Numbered from the stretch's first letter, positions 31,194 to 41,948 are shown. The stretch: 64,000 nt of DNA from an uncultured Neisseriaceae bacterium (GCA_946481965.1 CAMLPN010000001.1:1-64000), one strand, 5' to 3'. The notes: a model not told the origin generated them from the sequence alone. Numbers and translations: made by a program.

Positions 31194-32414
31194 ATGGGGC
31201 ATCAACTTAAATTAGCAATTGCCGGTGCGCAAATTTTATTTGTTGCATTTGGTGCCATGGTACTGGTTCCATTACTTACCGGTCTCAATCCTGCTTTGGC
31301 TCTTTTGGGTGCTGGAGTAGGAACGTTATTATTTCAACTTTGTACTAAACGTAAGGTACCCATTTATCTGGGGTCTTCTTTTGCTTTTATTGCACCGATT
31401 ATTTATGCCATGCAAGAGTGGGGTATTTCTTCAACAATGTTTGGATTGTTTGCTGCTGGCTTCATGTATTTTGTTTTTGCTGCATTGATTAAGTGGCGAG
31501 GGCTGGGCGCAGTACATCGTTTGCTTCCACCAGTAGTAATTGGTCCGGTGATTATGGTGATTGGTTTATCGGTAGCTGTGGTGGCTAGTAATATGGCAAT
31601 GGGTAAATCTGGTGATCAGCAAGTCTTTAACTATACCCATTCTTTATTACTATCTGGTTTTACCTTTGCTGTCACAGTAATAGTGACTGTATTTGGTTCC
31701 AAGATGATGCGTTTAATTCCTATTTTAATTGGTGTGGCGGCTGGTTATATTCTGGCATTAATAACCGGTATGGTAGATACCAGTGCCATGGCTGCTGCTC
31801 CATGGTTTGCAGTGCCACGTTTTATTACGCCACAAATAAATTGGCAGGCTGCCTTGTTTATGTTACCGGTTGCCATTGCTCCAGCTATTGAGCATATCGG
31901 CGGTATTATGGCAATCAGTAAAGTAACTGGTGAGGATTATGTTCAATCGCCTGGTTTACACCGAACATTATTCGGTGATGGTCTGGGCGTTTGTGTGGCC
32001 GGTTTGATTGGCGGTCCTCCGGTAACGACTTATGGTGAAGTAACCGGTGCGGTGATGATTACCAAAAACAGCAATCCGGTGATTATGACCTGGGCGGCGA
32101 TATTTGCTATTTTTATGGCTTTTTTTGGCAAATTTAACGCCTTTTTAAGCTCTATTCCTTTACCAGTTATGGGCGGAATTATGCTATTGTTATTTGGTAC
32201 GATTGCTTCACTTGGGCTAAAAACCCTAATTGATGCAAAAGTCGATCTAATGTTGCCAAGAAACTTAGTGATTGTTAGTTCTGTTCTGACTGTTGGTATT
32301 GGAGGTATGGTCGTTAAAATAGGCAGTATGGCCTTTGCTGGCGTTGGATTATGTGCTTTGTTGGCCATTTTGTTGAATTTGGTTCTGCCTAAACCTGTTG
32401 CTGAATCGGAATGA
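31194..32414 (+). CDS. uraA: NCS2-family uracil permease
   Basis: GAQILFVAFGAMVLVPLLTGLNPALALLGAGVGTL, YLGSSFAFIAPI, HIGGIMAISKVTGEDY, GGPPVTTYGEVTGAVMITK. Confidence 0.92.
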   Translation: MGHQLKLAIAGAQILFVAFGAMVLVPLLTGLNPALALLGAGVGTLLFQLCTKRKVPIYLGSSFAFIAPIIYAMQEWGISSTMFGLFAAGFMYFVFAALIKWRGLGAVHRLLPPVVIGPVIMVIGLSVAVVASNMAMGKSGDQQVFNYTHSLLLSGFTFAVTVIVTVFGSKMMRLIPILIGVAAGYILALITGMVDTSAMAAAPWFAVPRFITPQINWQAALFMLPVAIAPAIEHIGGIMAISKVTGEDYVQSPGLHRTLFGDGLGVCVAGLIGGPPVTTYGEVTGAVMITKNSNPVIMTWAAIFAIFMAFFGKFNAFLSSIPLPVMGGIMLLLFGTIASLGLKTLIDAKVDLMLPRNLVIVSSVLTVGIGGMVVKIGSMAFAGVGLCALLAILLNLVLPKPVAESE

Positions 32415-32441
32415 AAAAGCAATATATTTAACCACTTAGAC

Positions 32442-32475
32442 AAAAGTCGTCATATTATTAATATGGCGACTTTTT
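32442..32475 (+). terminator. Terminator after uraA
   Basis: AAAAGTCGtCATAT-TATTA-ATATGgCGACTTTTTT. Confidence 0.8.
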
Positions 32476-32630
32476 TACTTTTATTAATTTTATTTACTTT
32501 ATTAAATTGATTTAGTGGTAAATATACCTAATTAAATTTTTAATTACTTATATAGGGTAACTATTACTCACATTAAAATATCGTTAGCAGAAATTAATTA
32601 AATGTTTTAGAATTGTCAGATAAGATAACA

Positions 32631-32673
32631 AACGCCTATCCACTGTTTACCAGGATTAATGGAAGGCGTTTTT
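32631..32673 (+). promoter_or_regulatory. Terminator-like hairpin in the emrB-like leader
   Basis: AACGCCT ... AGGCGTTTTT, about 42 bp upstream of ATG 32715. Confidence 0.45.
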
Positions 32674-32714
32674 GCTTAAACGATTAAAACTATTTGTCAT
32701 TTAGACACTGACTT

Positions 32715-34397
32715 ATGTCAAATACTAATGTATATCTGTTAAAACCACATGAACGCCCAATGATGGCAGGATCACCTTCGTTTCCAGACCATCCATTCAA
32801 GCGTCGTATCTGGTATGCCATCATCGGAATAATTGTTGGTTTAACAGCTGGATTTACCAATGGGATGCTGTTGGCTAATATTCCTCAAATACAGGGATAT
32901 TTAGGATTGTCACCTGTTCAGGGGGGGTGGGTACTGGTTTCTTACTATATGTCCAGTGCCATTATTAGTGTTTTATTATTTAAAATTCGTCAGGTTTTTG
33001 GTCTGCCACGTTATGTACGCTATATCGTTTTAGGGCTGATTTTGACTAACTGCATGCAGTTTTTTGTCCATGATTATTATATGGAATTGTTTGCACGTGG
33101 CATCAGCGGTCTGGTTGGTGGTAGTTTAAACAGTATGGCGATGTATTATATGATGCAGGCAATGCCTACTGTTCATCGTGCCAAAGGTATTATTCTGGGT
33201 TTAGGCTTGACCCAATTGAGTCAGCCTATTGCTCGCGTTATTTCCCCATTGATTTTACAACATGAGCAATTTCAGCTGATTTTCAGTTTTCAGCTGGGTA
33301 TGGCATTGATCGTATCTGCTGCCGTATGGTTATTACCGATTCCTTCCGGTTATCTGCAAAAATCCTTTGAAAAAATTGATCTTATTAGTTTTCCGCTAAT
33401 GAGTATCGGCATAGCTTTTATTTGTGCCGGTGCTGTTCAGGGACGGATTGTCTGGTGGGATAAAAACTGGATTGGTTATCTTTTTCTTGCTGGCTTTGTG
33501 TGCTGTATGATTTCGGCCATTATCGAATATAACCGCAAGAATCCGATGCTTGATATTAAATGGATACTTCATTCCAATGGTATGTTACAAGTATTGGTTT
33601 TTGGTTCACTGATCCGTGTAGCTTTATCCGAGCAGAATATGGGTGCTGCTGGTTTAATGACAGTTTTAGGATTAAGCAGTGATCAAATGATACATTTTTA
33701 TACTGTCATATCGATTGGTGCTTTATGCGGACTTTTATGTAGTGCTTTTGCTTTTAAGGTTACCGATATCAAATTTCCATTAGTCGTTTCTTTTGCCATT
33801 ATTGCCATAGCGTCGTTTATGGAAATTGGCCAGAACCAGTGGTCAAGACCAGTTAATTTTTATATACCGGAATTTCTGATCGCCTTTGCTTCATTATTTT
33901 TCTTTGGTCCGGTTATGATGGAAGGCATGATCCGCGCTCTGGCTAAGGGTTCGGATTATATTATGAGTTTCAGTGCTGTATTTGGTTTTTCACAGACAGT
34001 TGGTGGTTTGACCGGATCTGCTTTATTAAATGCTTTTCTTACCATTCGAACTCGGGTCCATTTAATCAATAGTGCTGATGGTTCTAATTTATCTGATCCA
34101 TTAGTCAATCAATTAGTGCAACAAAATGCTGCTGCTGTGCAACGTTTCAGTACTGATAATATCTGGAATCATGCTTATGGTGTCAGCAAAATAATCCAGC
34201 AAGATGCTGCTTTGGCACAAATAGCAGCTTATAACGATCTGTTTGTTACTGTTGGTATCGGTTCATTAATCTGTTTTTTAGTGGTTGGTGGCCATCGCTG
34301 GTGGCATAAAATTCGTGGTACCAATCCTCTTGATCGTGAATTGAAGTATTTCGCGGCAGCTGTACAACGAGCAAAACAACAATTGTCAAAATCGTAA
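32715..34397 (+). CDS. MFS multidrug efflux transporter (DHA2/EmrB-like)
   Basis: 560 aa, many TM segments; GGWVLVSYYMSSAI, RGISGLVGGSLNSMAMYYM; directly precedes HlyD and OMF genes. Confidence 0.8.
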   Translation: MSNTNVYLLKPHERPMMAGSPSFPDHPFKRRIWYAIIGIIVGLTAGFTNGMLLANIPQIQGYLGLSPVQGGWVLVSYYMSSAIISVLLFKIRQVFGLPRYVRYIVLGLILTNCMQFFVHDYYMELFARGISGLVGGSLNSMAMYYMMQAMPTVHRAKGIILGLGLTQLSQPIARVISPLILQHEQFQLIFSFQLGMALIVSAAVWLLPIPSGYLQKSFEKIDLISFPLMSIGIAFICAGAVQGRIVWWDKNWIGYLFLAGFVCCMISAIIEYNRKNPMLDIKWILHSNGMLQVLVFGSLIRVALSEQNMGAAGLMTVLGLSSDQMIHFYTVISIGALCGLLCSAFAFKVTDIKFPLVVSFAIIAIASFMEIGQNQWSRPVNFYIPEFLIAFASLFFFGPVMMEGMIRALAKGSDYIMSFSAVFGFSQTVGGLTGSALLNAFLTIRTRVHLINSADGSNLSDPLVNQLVQQNAAAVQRFSTDNIWNHAYGVSKIIQQDAALAQIAAYNDLFVTVGIGSLICFLVVGGHRWWHKIRGTNPLDRELKYFAAAVQRAKQQLSKS

Positions 34398-34407
34398 CAA
34401 TGACAGG

Positions 34408-35670
34408 ATGATCATGAATAACACACATCAGAATGAATCTACCCAAGCTGAAGAGAATAAGACTCAACAGCAAGATACAAATGATCAATCACATTCTAAA
34501 ACTGATCAGGAAGCTGGTTCCTCAGCTTCTGCACAGAATAATCATAGACAAACAAGTGAACAAGCTGTAGAAAGCGATCCGGCAAAAACCACCTCTGCAC
34601 CGACTAATTCAAGTACATATTGGCAACCACCAAAACGAAAATGGATTGTTACGGCCGTTTTGGTACTCATTTTATTGCTTGGTGTGTTAATGATTTTGCG
34701 GGCATGGCAATTGCCACCATTTCGAAATTCGATGGTTTCAACTGATAATGCCTATGTACGTGGTCAAACTACAGTTATTAGTCCGCAGGTTACTGGTTAT
34801 GTTACGAAGGTTTATGTACAGGATTTTGATGATGTCAAAGCAGGCCAACCTCTGATACAAATTGATGACCGAATCTATAAGCAAAGAGTAGCAGCTGCTG
34901 CTGCCGGTATCAATTTGCAGGATAGTTCACTAGCTAATTTTGATCAGAATCGTCGCAGTAAAGAAGCAGCATTAGCTGCACGCGAAGCCAATATTGCCAA
35001 TGCTAAAGCGCAGCTTGAGAAAGCTCAGGCAGATATGAATCGTGTCAATATATTGGTTGCAGATGGCTCTTTATCACTGCGGGAGCGCGATCAAACGCGT
35101 GCAGCTTTAAAACAGGCACAAACAGCTGTTAAAGAAGCACAGGCACAATATCGGGTGGCTCAGGAGGATCTGAAAAGTATTCATGTCGGTAAAGGCGGAC
35201 TTAAAGCAAACGTGGACAATGCCCGGGCACAATTGGGGCTGGCAGAAATTGATTTATCTAATACCATTGTACGTGCCCCTGAAAACGGGCGTTTAAGTGA
35301 GATCAGTGTCAAAAACGGACAATTAGTCAATGCAGGTACGCAGTTGATGTTTTTAGTGCCTAAGCGCAAATGGGTGGTGGCTAATTTCAAAGAGGCGCAA
35401 ACTGCAAATATACGAGTTGGTCAGCCAGCTTGGTTTAAAGTGGATGCACTTAATCATGTGAAAATTAAAGGATATGTGGAAAAAATATCGCCGGCGGCTG
35501 GTAGTGAATTTTCAGCAATTAAACCGGATACGACAACTGGTAATTTTGTTAAAGTACCACAGCGTATAGCTGTGCGCATTCGTATTGATGATAAAACTGA
35601 GCTTTTCGAACGTTTACGACCCGGTATGTCGGTAGAAGTAAGTATTGATACCAGCAAGGTAAAATCATGA
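34408..35670 (+). CDS. HlyD/EmrA-family membrane fusion protein
   Basis: Single N-terminal TM; STDNAYVRGQTTVISPQVTGYVTKVYVQDFDDVKAGQPLIQID; coiled-coil hairpin; DLSNTIVRAPENGRLSE; long acidic/Q/S-rich N-terminal cytoplasmic tail. Confidence 0.9.
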   Translation: MIMNNTHQNESTQAEENKTQQQDTNDQSHSKTDQEAGSSASAQNNHRQTSEQAVESDPAKTTSAPTNSSTYWQPPKRKWIVTAVLVLILLLGVLMILRAWQLPPFRNSMVSTDNAYVRGQTTVISPQVTGYVTKVYVQDFDDVKAGQPLIQIDDRIYKQRVAAAAAGINLQDSSLANFDQNRRSKEAALAAREANIANAKAQLEKAQADMNRVNILVADGSLSLRERDQTRAALKQAQTAVKEAQAQYRVAQEDLKSIHVGKGGLKANVDNARAQLGLAEIDLSNTIVRAPENGRLSEISVKNGQLVNAGTQLMFLVPKRKWVVANFKEAQTANIRVGQPAWFKVDALNHVKIKGYVEKISPAAGSEFSAIKPDTTTGNFVKVPQRIAVRIRIDDKTELFERLRPGMSVEVSIDTSKVKS

Positions 35671-37091
35671 GAAACTCAATTTTAAAGTTAATACCATGGC
35701 TGACAATAGTGCTAAATGGCTGTATCCCGCATATACCCGCTCCTCCAAAAGAAGCCAGTATTAATCCACCATCTTATTGGCATGAAAAATTTATTTTTTC
35801 TCAATACAATAAAGATGCACAATGGTGGAGGCAGTTAAATGATCCGGTTTTAAATCAGCTAATCACTGAAGCTTTAGCATTTAATACTGATGTTGCTCTA
35901 GCGCAGACACGTGTTCAACAGGCATTAGCTCAGGAACATGCATTACGTTCTGCACTTCTGCCATCTGTTAATGCCAGTGCAGGTACAACTCGTCAGAAAA
36001 GTCTGAATGCGTTTGGCGTGACCACGATAAATCGTGTTGAACAACCAACTTTTCAAGCTGCATACGAATTAGATATTTTTGGTAAAAACCGCAATAACTG
36101 GAAATCTGCTCGTTTTAATCGGCTGGCTACGCAGATGGCTGCGGAAAGTATCCGTTTAAGTGTAATCAGTGCCACTGTTAAATCCTATATTACCTTGCGT
36201 GCACTGGATGAAAAGCTTAAGTTATTAGAGCAAACTCTGGAAGCAAGACAACGAGAATTAAAAATTGCTTTTGCTAAATCTAATGTTGGTTATACCTCAA
36301 ATCTTGAACTGAATCAGGCTCAGGCTGAATATGCCGCAACGTTACAACAAATTCCTCTTGTACAATCCAGTATCAGTCAGCAGGAACATGCGTTAAGCAT
36401 GCTGACAGGTCACACCAGTAGCAAAATTGAGCGCGGTTTATCTTTAGCTGAACTCAGAGCACCATTGATTCCTGATATTTTGCCATCAGATTTGCTGAAG
36501 AACCGTCCTGATATTATTCAATCTTCATTGTTATTGGCAGCCAGTGATGCCAGTCTGGCCGCGGCACAGGCACAATTTCTACCATCTGTTAAAATTAATG
36601 CTGCATTCGGGCGAATTTTTTCGACTGCTCCAATCAAAGAACCGGTAAATGTATGGAGTATTGGGGGCAGTGTGTTAGCGCCTATATTTGAAGGTGGACA
36701 GATAAAAGCCAATTTTGATCTGAATGTAGCCAGACGCAATGAAGCAGTATGGAATTATCGTAAAATTGTGCTTACTGCCATGAAAGAAGTTGAAGATCAA
36801 TTATCTACGGGTTTCCGCTTACAAGAGCAGGAACAAGCGCTGCAAATTGAACGCGATGCTATTGCTAGTGCTTTACATCATGCCAGAAATCGTTATCAAG
36901 CAGGGTACTCATCTTATCTGGAAGTACTTGATAGCCAGCGCACCTTATTGAGTGTGCAGAGTCTTCTGATTCAAAGCAAAGCTGACTATTTAAATTCTCA
37001 GGTATCGTTATACCAAGCTTTGGGAGGAGGTTGGACCACAAGTGCTAACCAAGTTCAACAATCCAAGCATGTTGAGACTGGGAATCCTTAA
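35667..37091 (+). CDS. RND/MFS-type outer membrane efflux lipoprotein (NodT family)
   Basis: Lipobox VLNGC; WWRQLNDPVLNQLITEALAFNTDVALAQTRV, FQAAYELDIFGKNRN, DILPSDLLKNRPDI, RYQAGYSSYLEVLDSQRTL. Confidence 0.92.
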   Translation: MRNSILKLIPWLTIVLNGCIPHIPAPPKEASINPPSYWHEKFIFSQYNKDAQWWRQLNDPVLNQLITEALAFNTDVALAQTRVQQALAQEHALRSALLPSVNASAGTTRQKSLNAFGVTTINRVEQPTFQAAYELDIFGKNRNNWKSARFNRLATQMAAESIRLSVISATVKSYITLRALDEKLKLLEQTLEARQRELKIAFAKSNVGYTSNLELNQAQAEYAATLQQIPLVQSSISQQEHALSMLTGHTSSKIERGLSLAELRAPLIPDILPSDLLKNRPDIIQSSLLLAASDASLAAAQAQFLPSVKINAAFGRIFSTAPIKEPVNVWSIGGSVLAPIFEGGQIKANFDLNVARRNEAVWNYRKIVLTAMKEVEDQLSTGFRLQEQEQALQIERDAIASALHHARNRYQAGYSSYLEVLDSQRTLLSVQSLLIQSKADYLNSQVSLYQALGGGWTTSANQVQQSKHVETGNP

Positions 37092-37401
37092 CTTGAAAAG
37101 AAAGTAATTTTTCTTTTAATAGCGCAATGCTAAGCCTTAAATTAATTAGATTACTGTCTGATGTTGAGTGGCAATTATCATCTGTAATTTAATTAATTGA
37201 TAACCGATTGTCTAAAGACTAACCATTATGTTTAAAATATCATTTTGTAGAATTGTAAGTAATTCTTTTGTTTTATTCCATACTAAATGTCATACTAATT
37301 TGTAATCATGATTTCACTATTAATTGTTCTTAATAAGTAAATGGTAAATACATTTGTATTGATTTCTTTTTATAAAAATAACTTATTAACTTTAACCATA
37401 T

Positions 37402-37432
37402 AAAAATGGTCAGAATTAATCTGACCATTTTT
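37402..37432 (-). terminator. Bidirectional terminator between the efflux operon and pilC
   Basis: AAAAATGGTCAG-AATTAAT-CTGACCATTTTT. Confidence 0.75.
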
Positions 37433-37513
37433 ATATAAGCAGATGTGATCAAATATATTAGCTTACTATATTCAGTATCATCAATAACTACATTGGATTG
37501 TCAATCATATAGC

Positions 37514-37720
37514 TCATATTGCGTACATCAGTTTTGTTAACACATTTTTGCACACGCAATAATTCACAACAAAATAGTTATTCAATTTTAGTACCATTTT
37601 TTTTAACCACCAATTAACATGATTAACTAACTCATTTTTCTGTGTGATATCTTCATGATTAAATGATTTATTTAAATAGGCTTGTAGTTTTTTAATGGTA
37701 GTAACCAGTTTTGATTTCAC
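37514..37720 (-). CDS. Small hypothetical protein overlapping the 3' end of pilC
   Basis: 68 aa ORF (GTG start) overlapping the pilC stop by 29 nt; MKSKLVTTIKKLQAYLNKSFNHEDITQKNELVNHVNWWLKKMVLKLNNYFVV. No strong RBS. Confidence 0.3.
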   Translation of the reverse strand: MKSKLVTTIKKLQAYLNKSFNHEDITQKNELVNHVNWWLKKMVLKLNNYFVVNYCVCKNVLTKLMYAI

Positions 37721-40700
37721 GCCAGGATAAGCTGTAAAAGCGAATAGGACATCTAGGATACATCAAGCCTAAGCGACTTCCATCAGTAGTAGCCGCAACA
37801 ATACGTCCTCGAATACAGTTTTGATCTAATTGAATTTTACTCCCTAATGACTTTTGTGTTAACGAACCACCAATATCATTGGTTTGATAGCCGGCAATGG
37901 AAAAGCTAAAAGGTCCATTGGTAAAAGTACTGCTACCAATAGGAGCTGATTCATCAAAGATAAAATGAGGGTCATTGGCCGTTAAAGCACCTCCATTTTT
38001 GACATTATATTGTATTTTCCCTGTGGAAATGCTGTTGTATTGACTTACTTGCGTTGGTTTACAAGGGTCAGGCAATTGATCATCCTTTTTAACACTGTAT
38101 TGTCTCGAAAGTAAAGCACCGGCATAAGATAACAAAACAGGTTTGCTGACTACCCGTTCACCGTTATCATTTTGCAGTTTGAAATACCACCCTTTATGTA
38201 TTGCTGGTTTAAAAGTGTAGTTGCTGAGTAGGCGATAGTTTTTGCCTGAGCTGAATTGTTGTTGTAAAAGCTGATCTGGGGTGACTTGTTGCACGGTTTC
38301 AGCATTTAGGTCATCATAGATGCCGTAAACTGTTTGTTGATCTTTATTATTTAAATCTGATTGGTATATATCGCTGCCTGTGCCAAAAGTAACGATAGCA
38401 GTTAAGTTGTCACGATTGGTTTTATTGTCGGAAGATGGCACTGATTTCTGTTTTAAAAGATAAACTGCGGGTGCTGCCGTTATTGGCGCATTGGCTGTAA
38501 AGATGCGATACGCTTTCCAGTCTTTTGGATTGGGAGATCGTAAGTCAAAGCGATAAAGATTACCACTGTAATCCCCAGCATAAACTATATCGGCAACGCC
38601 GTCTCCATCTACATCAATAACTGTAGGACTTGATAGCCCGCCGTTACCATTCGGTGCTACGATTTTGGCTATTAATTCACCTTTTTGCATTCCTGTTTTA
38701 GTTTGGGCTTCAGTGCCAACATCTATACCTAAAATATCATAGATAAAAAGAGCAGATTCAGGCGATTGTTTAGCTACTAAATCTTGTTCCAGTGAGGGTG
38801 AATAATTGTAGCCATTACTAATAAATGCAGCTTGACGGATATGATCTGTTATGGATACCGCAGATGCCTGAGGTTCTGTATTTACCCGTACTCTGGCTAT
38901 TGCTGGTGTACCAATGGTATAGCCAAATTGATTGGCGTTACCGGTTGGCGTTTGAAATAAAAAAACATCTTTGTACCAGTTTGCGCTATTCATATTTTCG
39001 GCAGCGATGGGTTTTCCGGTAATCACATCATGACCGCCAATATTAATGGCAAAGGCTCCTCTACCAGCTTGGCCAAGGGTTGATACCATAAATATTTGCT
39101 GAGGTTTGTTATTGCTGCCATCTGTTTGCTGTACCGCCATGCCACCATTGAGTAAAAATCGATGTGGGTTATGTTCGTTTTGCCCATAGTTTTTTTGGGT
39201 CAGATCTTTCATATAATGTGCCAACAAATCTGATCCATCATTACTTTGTCTTTCTATCGCCATAGGCATAAAATTAAATTTCAGATCATATGGATAACTT
39301 GGGTCAGAACTGGAAGCAAAGACATATACCATGCCATCGTTTGCTGTGGTGAGCATATATTGCTGGCGATTAAAAACACTTTTACCAATGGTAACGATGG
39401 GATTATCAATAATATCGCCTATATTATTGGTTGCACCATAGTTGCTCAAAGAATTACGTTGGCGGTAGTCAAGACTGAATTCAGGTTGCTTGATGGAACT
39501 ATCCGATTTAGTTCTCCCAAACCAAGCCAATAAACCATCTCGCCATTCCATCTGATTTTCACCATTATTAGGTATTTTAAAGGTATTATTGTTGAATGCG
39601 TTTAAAGAGCTGTTAGAAAGATAAGTATTGGTGCCATCATTTAGTAAAAGCTTTCTATTATTATAAGAAGGCTGTTTATTACACGTATTTGATTGATTGC
39701 TTTTACTATTTAATTCGTTTATACAAATTTGGCTGCTCCATGAGCCTGATTCAACTTTTGCAGTGATGCTAATATCGTTGGTTGCAGTATTAGATATTGC
39801 CACTGTTGGAGCGACTGTTGTAGTTTGAATGGTGGAGGAGGATGTTTCACTTTTAATGGCTTTGAATATCCGATCAAATGCCGCAATAATTTCACTGCGT
39901 GAATTAGCATTAAAAAAACGTCCTAGTGGGTTGGTTTTCGGATTGTATTCGCCACTGGGTGTAGCCGCATTTTCCAGATAAGGAATGGCGATTTTTGCAT
40001 CATTGGTATCCCTTTGTCCTAGACCAACACCAATAGTGAAAGTTTGGGCAGTTTGTCGGAAGCGTTTTTTGGTCTGAGGATCAACTTTATTCCATGGCTG
40101 ACCAGCATCGTCAACCGTACGTCGCGTTGGTGAAGCATTAATTGCTTTACCATTAGAACTATAATAATCCTGCTGATAAATATAATTGCCAAAATTGTAA
40201 TTATTGAGTCGATCAGTATAATATTTAAGTCGTAACGGTTTATTTGTGTTATGGTTTTTGGAAAAAAAAGCCAATCTATCATTTTCATTGGTGTAGTCGC
40301 GATCAAAATAGCCATCGTAACGCGAATCATTGCCCTTAAAGCTTTTATCAGATATGGCGTAGGTATTATCAGCTTCACCGTCGCTCAAAATAATAATATA
40401 AGATTTCTGACATCGATATTTTAATTTATTAATCACCAAATTGCGGGCAATAACCGGAAATTGTCGGGTAGTGGGGGTATCACACGGTGTTTCCAAGTTT
40501 TTGATGTTATTGAGCATATTGGTATAATTATTGGGATCAGAGGTATCATAAAATTGATTATATTTTTTCTGGTCACCAGTACCACACATAGGTCGGAATG
40601 CAAAATACATATCATTATGATAGTTAGTGATGATGTCTGTTAGCACTTCTTTTACAGAGTCTATTCTTCTATATGTATTACAGCTATAGCGAATTTCTTT

Positions 40701-41066
40701 AGTATTTTTAGGGATAGTATCAAATCCGTATTGATAGGGGCCGTAAGGTTCCCATTTACCGCCATTTCCACTAGGATTTGGTATCCAGTGACTTACCCGG
40801 CATTTGTAGGTCATTGGCACAATATTCATAGACATACTACCCGAGTCATCAATATAAAGAGCAATATTTGGTTTAACACTATAAGCAGAAATGGTAGTTG
40901 CTTTGCTTTGCAAATGCAGAGGAATATCGGCAAAAATGTCTACCGCAGCCAGAGCAGGTCGAATAGTAAATAAATTGAAGATAAGGATAAAAATACTAAA
41001 TAGAGTTTTATGATAACTATTATTTGATAGATTAGATCCAGTAGGGATGTTAAGTATGGAATTCAT
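37692..41066 (-). CDS. pilC: PilC/PilY1-family type IV pilus tip-associated adhesin
   Basis: About 1124 aa; signal peptide, VWA-like NIALYIDDSGSMSMN, C-terminal beta-propeller with Ca-binding loop DVDGDGVADIVYAGDYSGNLYRFDL. ATG 41066 preceded by AGGAAA. Confidence 0.9.
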   Translation of the reverse strand: MNSILNIPTGSNLSNNSYHKTLFSIFILIFNLFTIRPALAAVDIFADIPLHLQSKATTISAYSVKPNIALYIDDSGSMSMNIVPMTYKCRVSHWIPNPSGNGGKWEPYGPYQYGFDTIPKNTKEIRYSCNTYRRIDSVKEVLTDIITNYHNDMYFAFRPMCGTGDQKKYNQFYDTSDPNNYTNMLNNIKNLETPCDTPTTRQFPVIARNLVINKLKYRCQKSYIIILSDGEADNTYAISDKSFKGNDSRYDGYFDRDYTNENDRLAFFSKNHNTNKPLRLKYYTDRLNNYNFGNYIYQQDYYSSNGKAINASPTRRTVDDAGQPWNKVDPQTKKRFRQTAQTFTIGVGLGQRDTNDAKIAIPYLENAATPSGEYNPKTNPLGRFFNANSRSEIIAAFDRIFKAIKSETSSSTIQTTTVAPTVAISNTATNDISITAKVESGSWSSQICINELNSKSNQSNTCNKQPSYNNRKLLLNDGTNTYLSNSSLNAFNNNTFKIPNNGENQMEWRDGLLAWFGRTKSDSSIKQPEFSLDYRQRNSLSNYGATNNIGDIIDNPIVTIGKSVFNRQQYMLTTANDGMVYVFASSSDPSYPYDLKFNFMPMAIERQSNDGSDLLAHYMKDLTQKNYGQNEHNPHRFLLNGGMAVQQTDGSNNKPQQIFMVSTLGQAGRGAFAINIGGHDVITGKPIAAENMNSANWYKDVFLFQTPTGNANQFGYTIGTPAIARVRVNTEPQASAVSITDHIRQAAFISNGYNYSPSLEQDLVAKQSPESALFIYDILGIDVGTEAQTKTGMQKGELIAKIVAPNGNGGLSSPTVIDVDGDGVADIVYAGDYSGNLYRFDLRSPNPKDWKAYRIFTANAPITAAPAVYLLKQKSVPSSDNKTNRDNLTAIVTFGTGSDIYQSDLNNKDQQTVYGIYDDLNAETVQQVTPDQLLQQQFSSGKNYRLLSNYTFKPAIHKGWYFKLQNDNGERVVSKPVLLSYAGALLSRQYSVKKDDQLPDPCKPTQVSQYNSISTGKIQYNVKNGGALTANDPHFIFDESAPIGSSTFTNGPFSFSIAGYQTNDIGGSLTQKSLGSKIQLDQNCIRGRIVAATTDGSRLGLMYPRCPIRFYSLSWREIKTGYYH

Positions 41067-41840
41067 AAATTTCCTGTGCTGCAAGCTGCTGGAAGTTTTT
41101 AAAACAATTCAAAATGGTGCCGACTGACTAGAACCCATAAAAAAAGATCAAACTTCAAATTACAACGTACGAATATAGAAAAGGATAACAAGATCAGTTG
41201 TTTGCAAATTATAATCAGTATATTATTTAATTTTGAATGAAATAAAAATATAATTAACTATATGTTTTAAATAAAATTTATGTGAATTCATAATAATATA
41301 TTCGAAATTAAATATCATATTATTAGTTATTTTAATGATTTTTTTACTTATTAAGTTTGTGATGTAGATAATTAATGTAAATTATTTTTTGCTATTTTAT
41401 TTTATTATTTCAATTTTTGAGTGATTTAATTTTAAAAAAAATATAATAATTAATGTTATATGCTATGTTATTTAATTTATTAAAATATATGAAGTAAATA
41501 TTTTTTCTTAAGTGAAAGAATGTTTTTTATAATGTAAATTATGTTTATTGATAGTAATTTAATTCAGCATTTAAATTTATTTATTATAAAGTCATGAATT
41601 AAATAATTGATGATTGGTGATACCAGCCTTTATGAATAAAAACATATCTATTTTTTGTTCTTAATATTTTACTTACTGTAATGTGCATTTATCTATGAAG
41701 ACGGTATTGTAAATTACAGGTAAAACTGAATAGAAAATAATATTAATAATCATAATATTATGTTAAAAATTTTATTTCATATATAAAAAACACTTGCTGT
41801 AATAGACATGGTATGTTTTAATACGCCCCTCAATAACGAG

Positions 41841-41916
41841 GGGTGATTAGCTCAGTTGGTAGAGCGTCTGCCTTACAAGCAGAATGTCGGCGGTTCGACT
41901 CCGTCATCACCCACCA
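41841..41916 (+). tRNA. tRNA-Val(TAC)
   Basis: GGGTGATTAGCTCAGTTGGTAGAGC...CTTACAA loop...ATCACCCACCA. Confidence 0.95.
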
Positions 41917-41948
41917 GTTTTCTGTTTTATGCATTGCATAAAACTTGC

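Noticed and set aside
40019-40378. 119-aa ORF in another frame of pilC
   Set aside because: Frame-shadow of pilC without RBS or motif.
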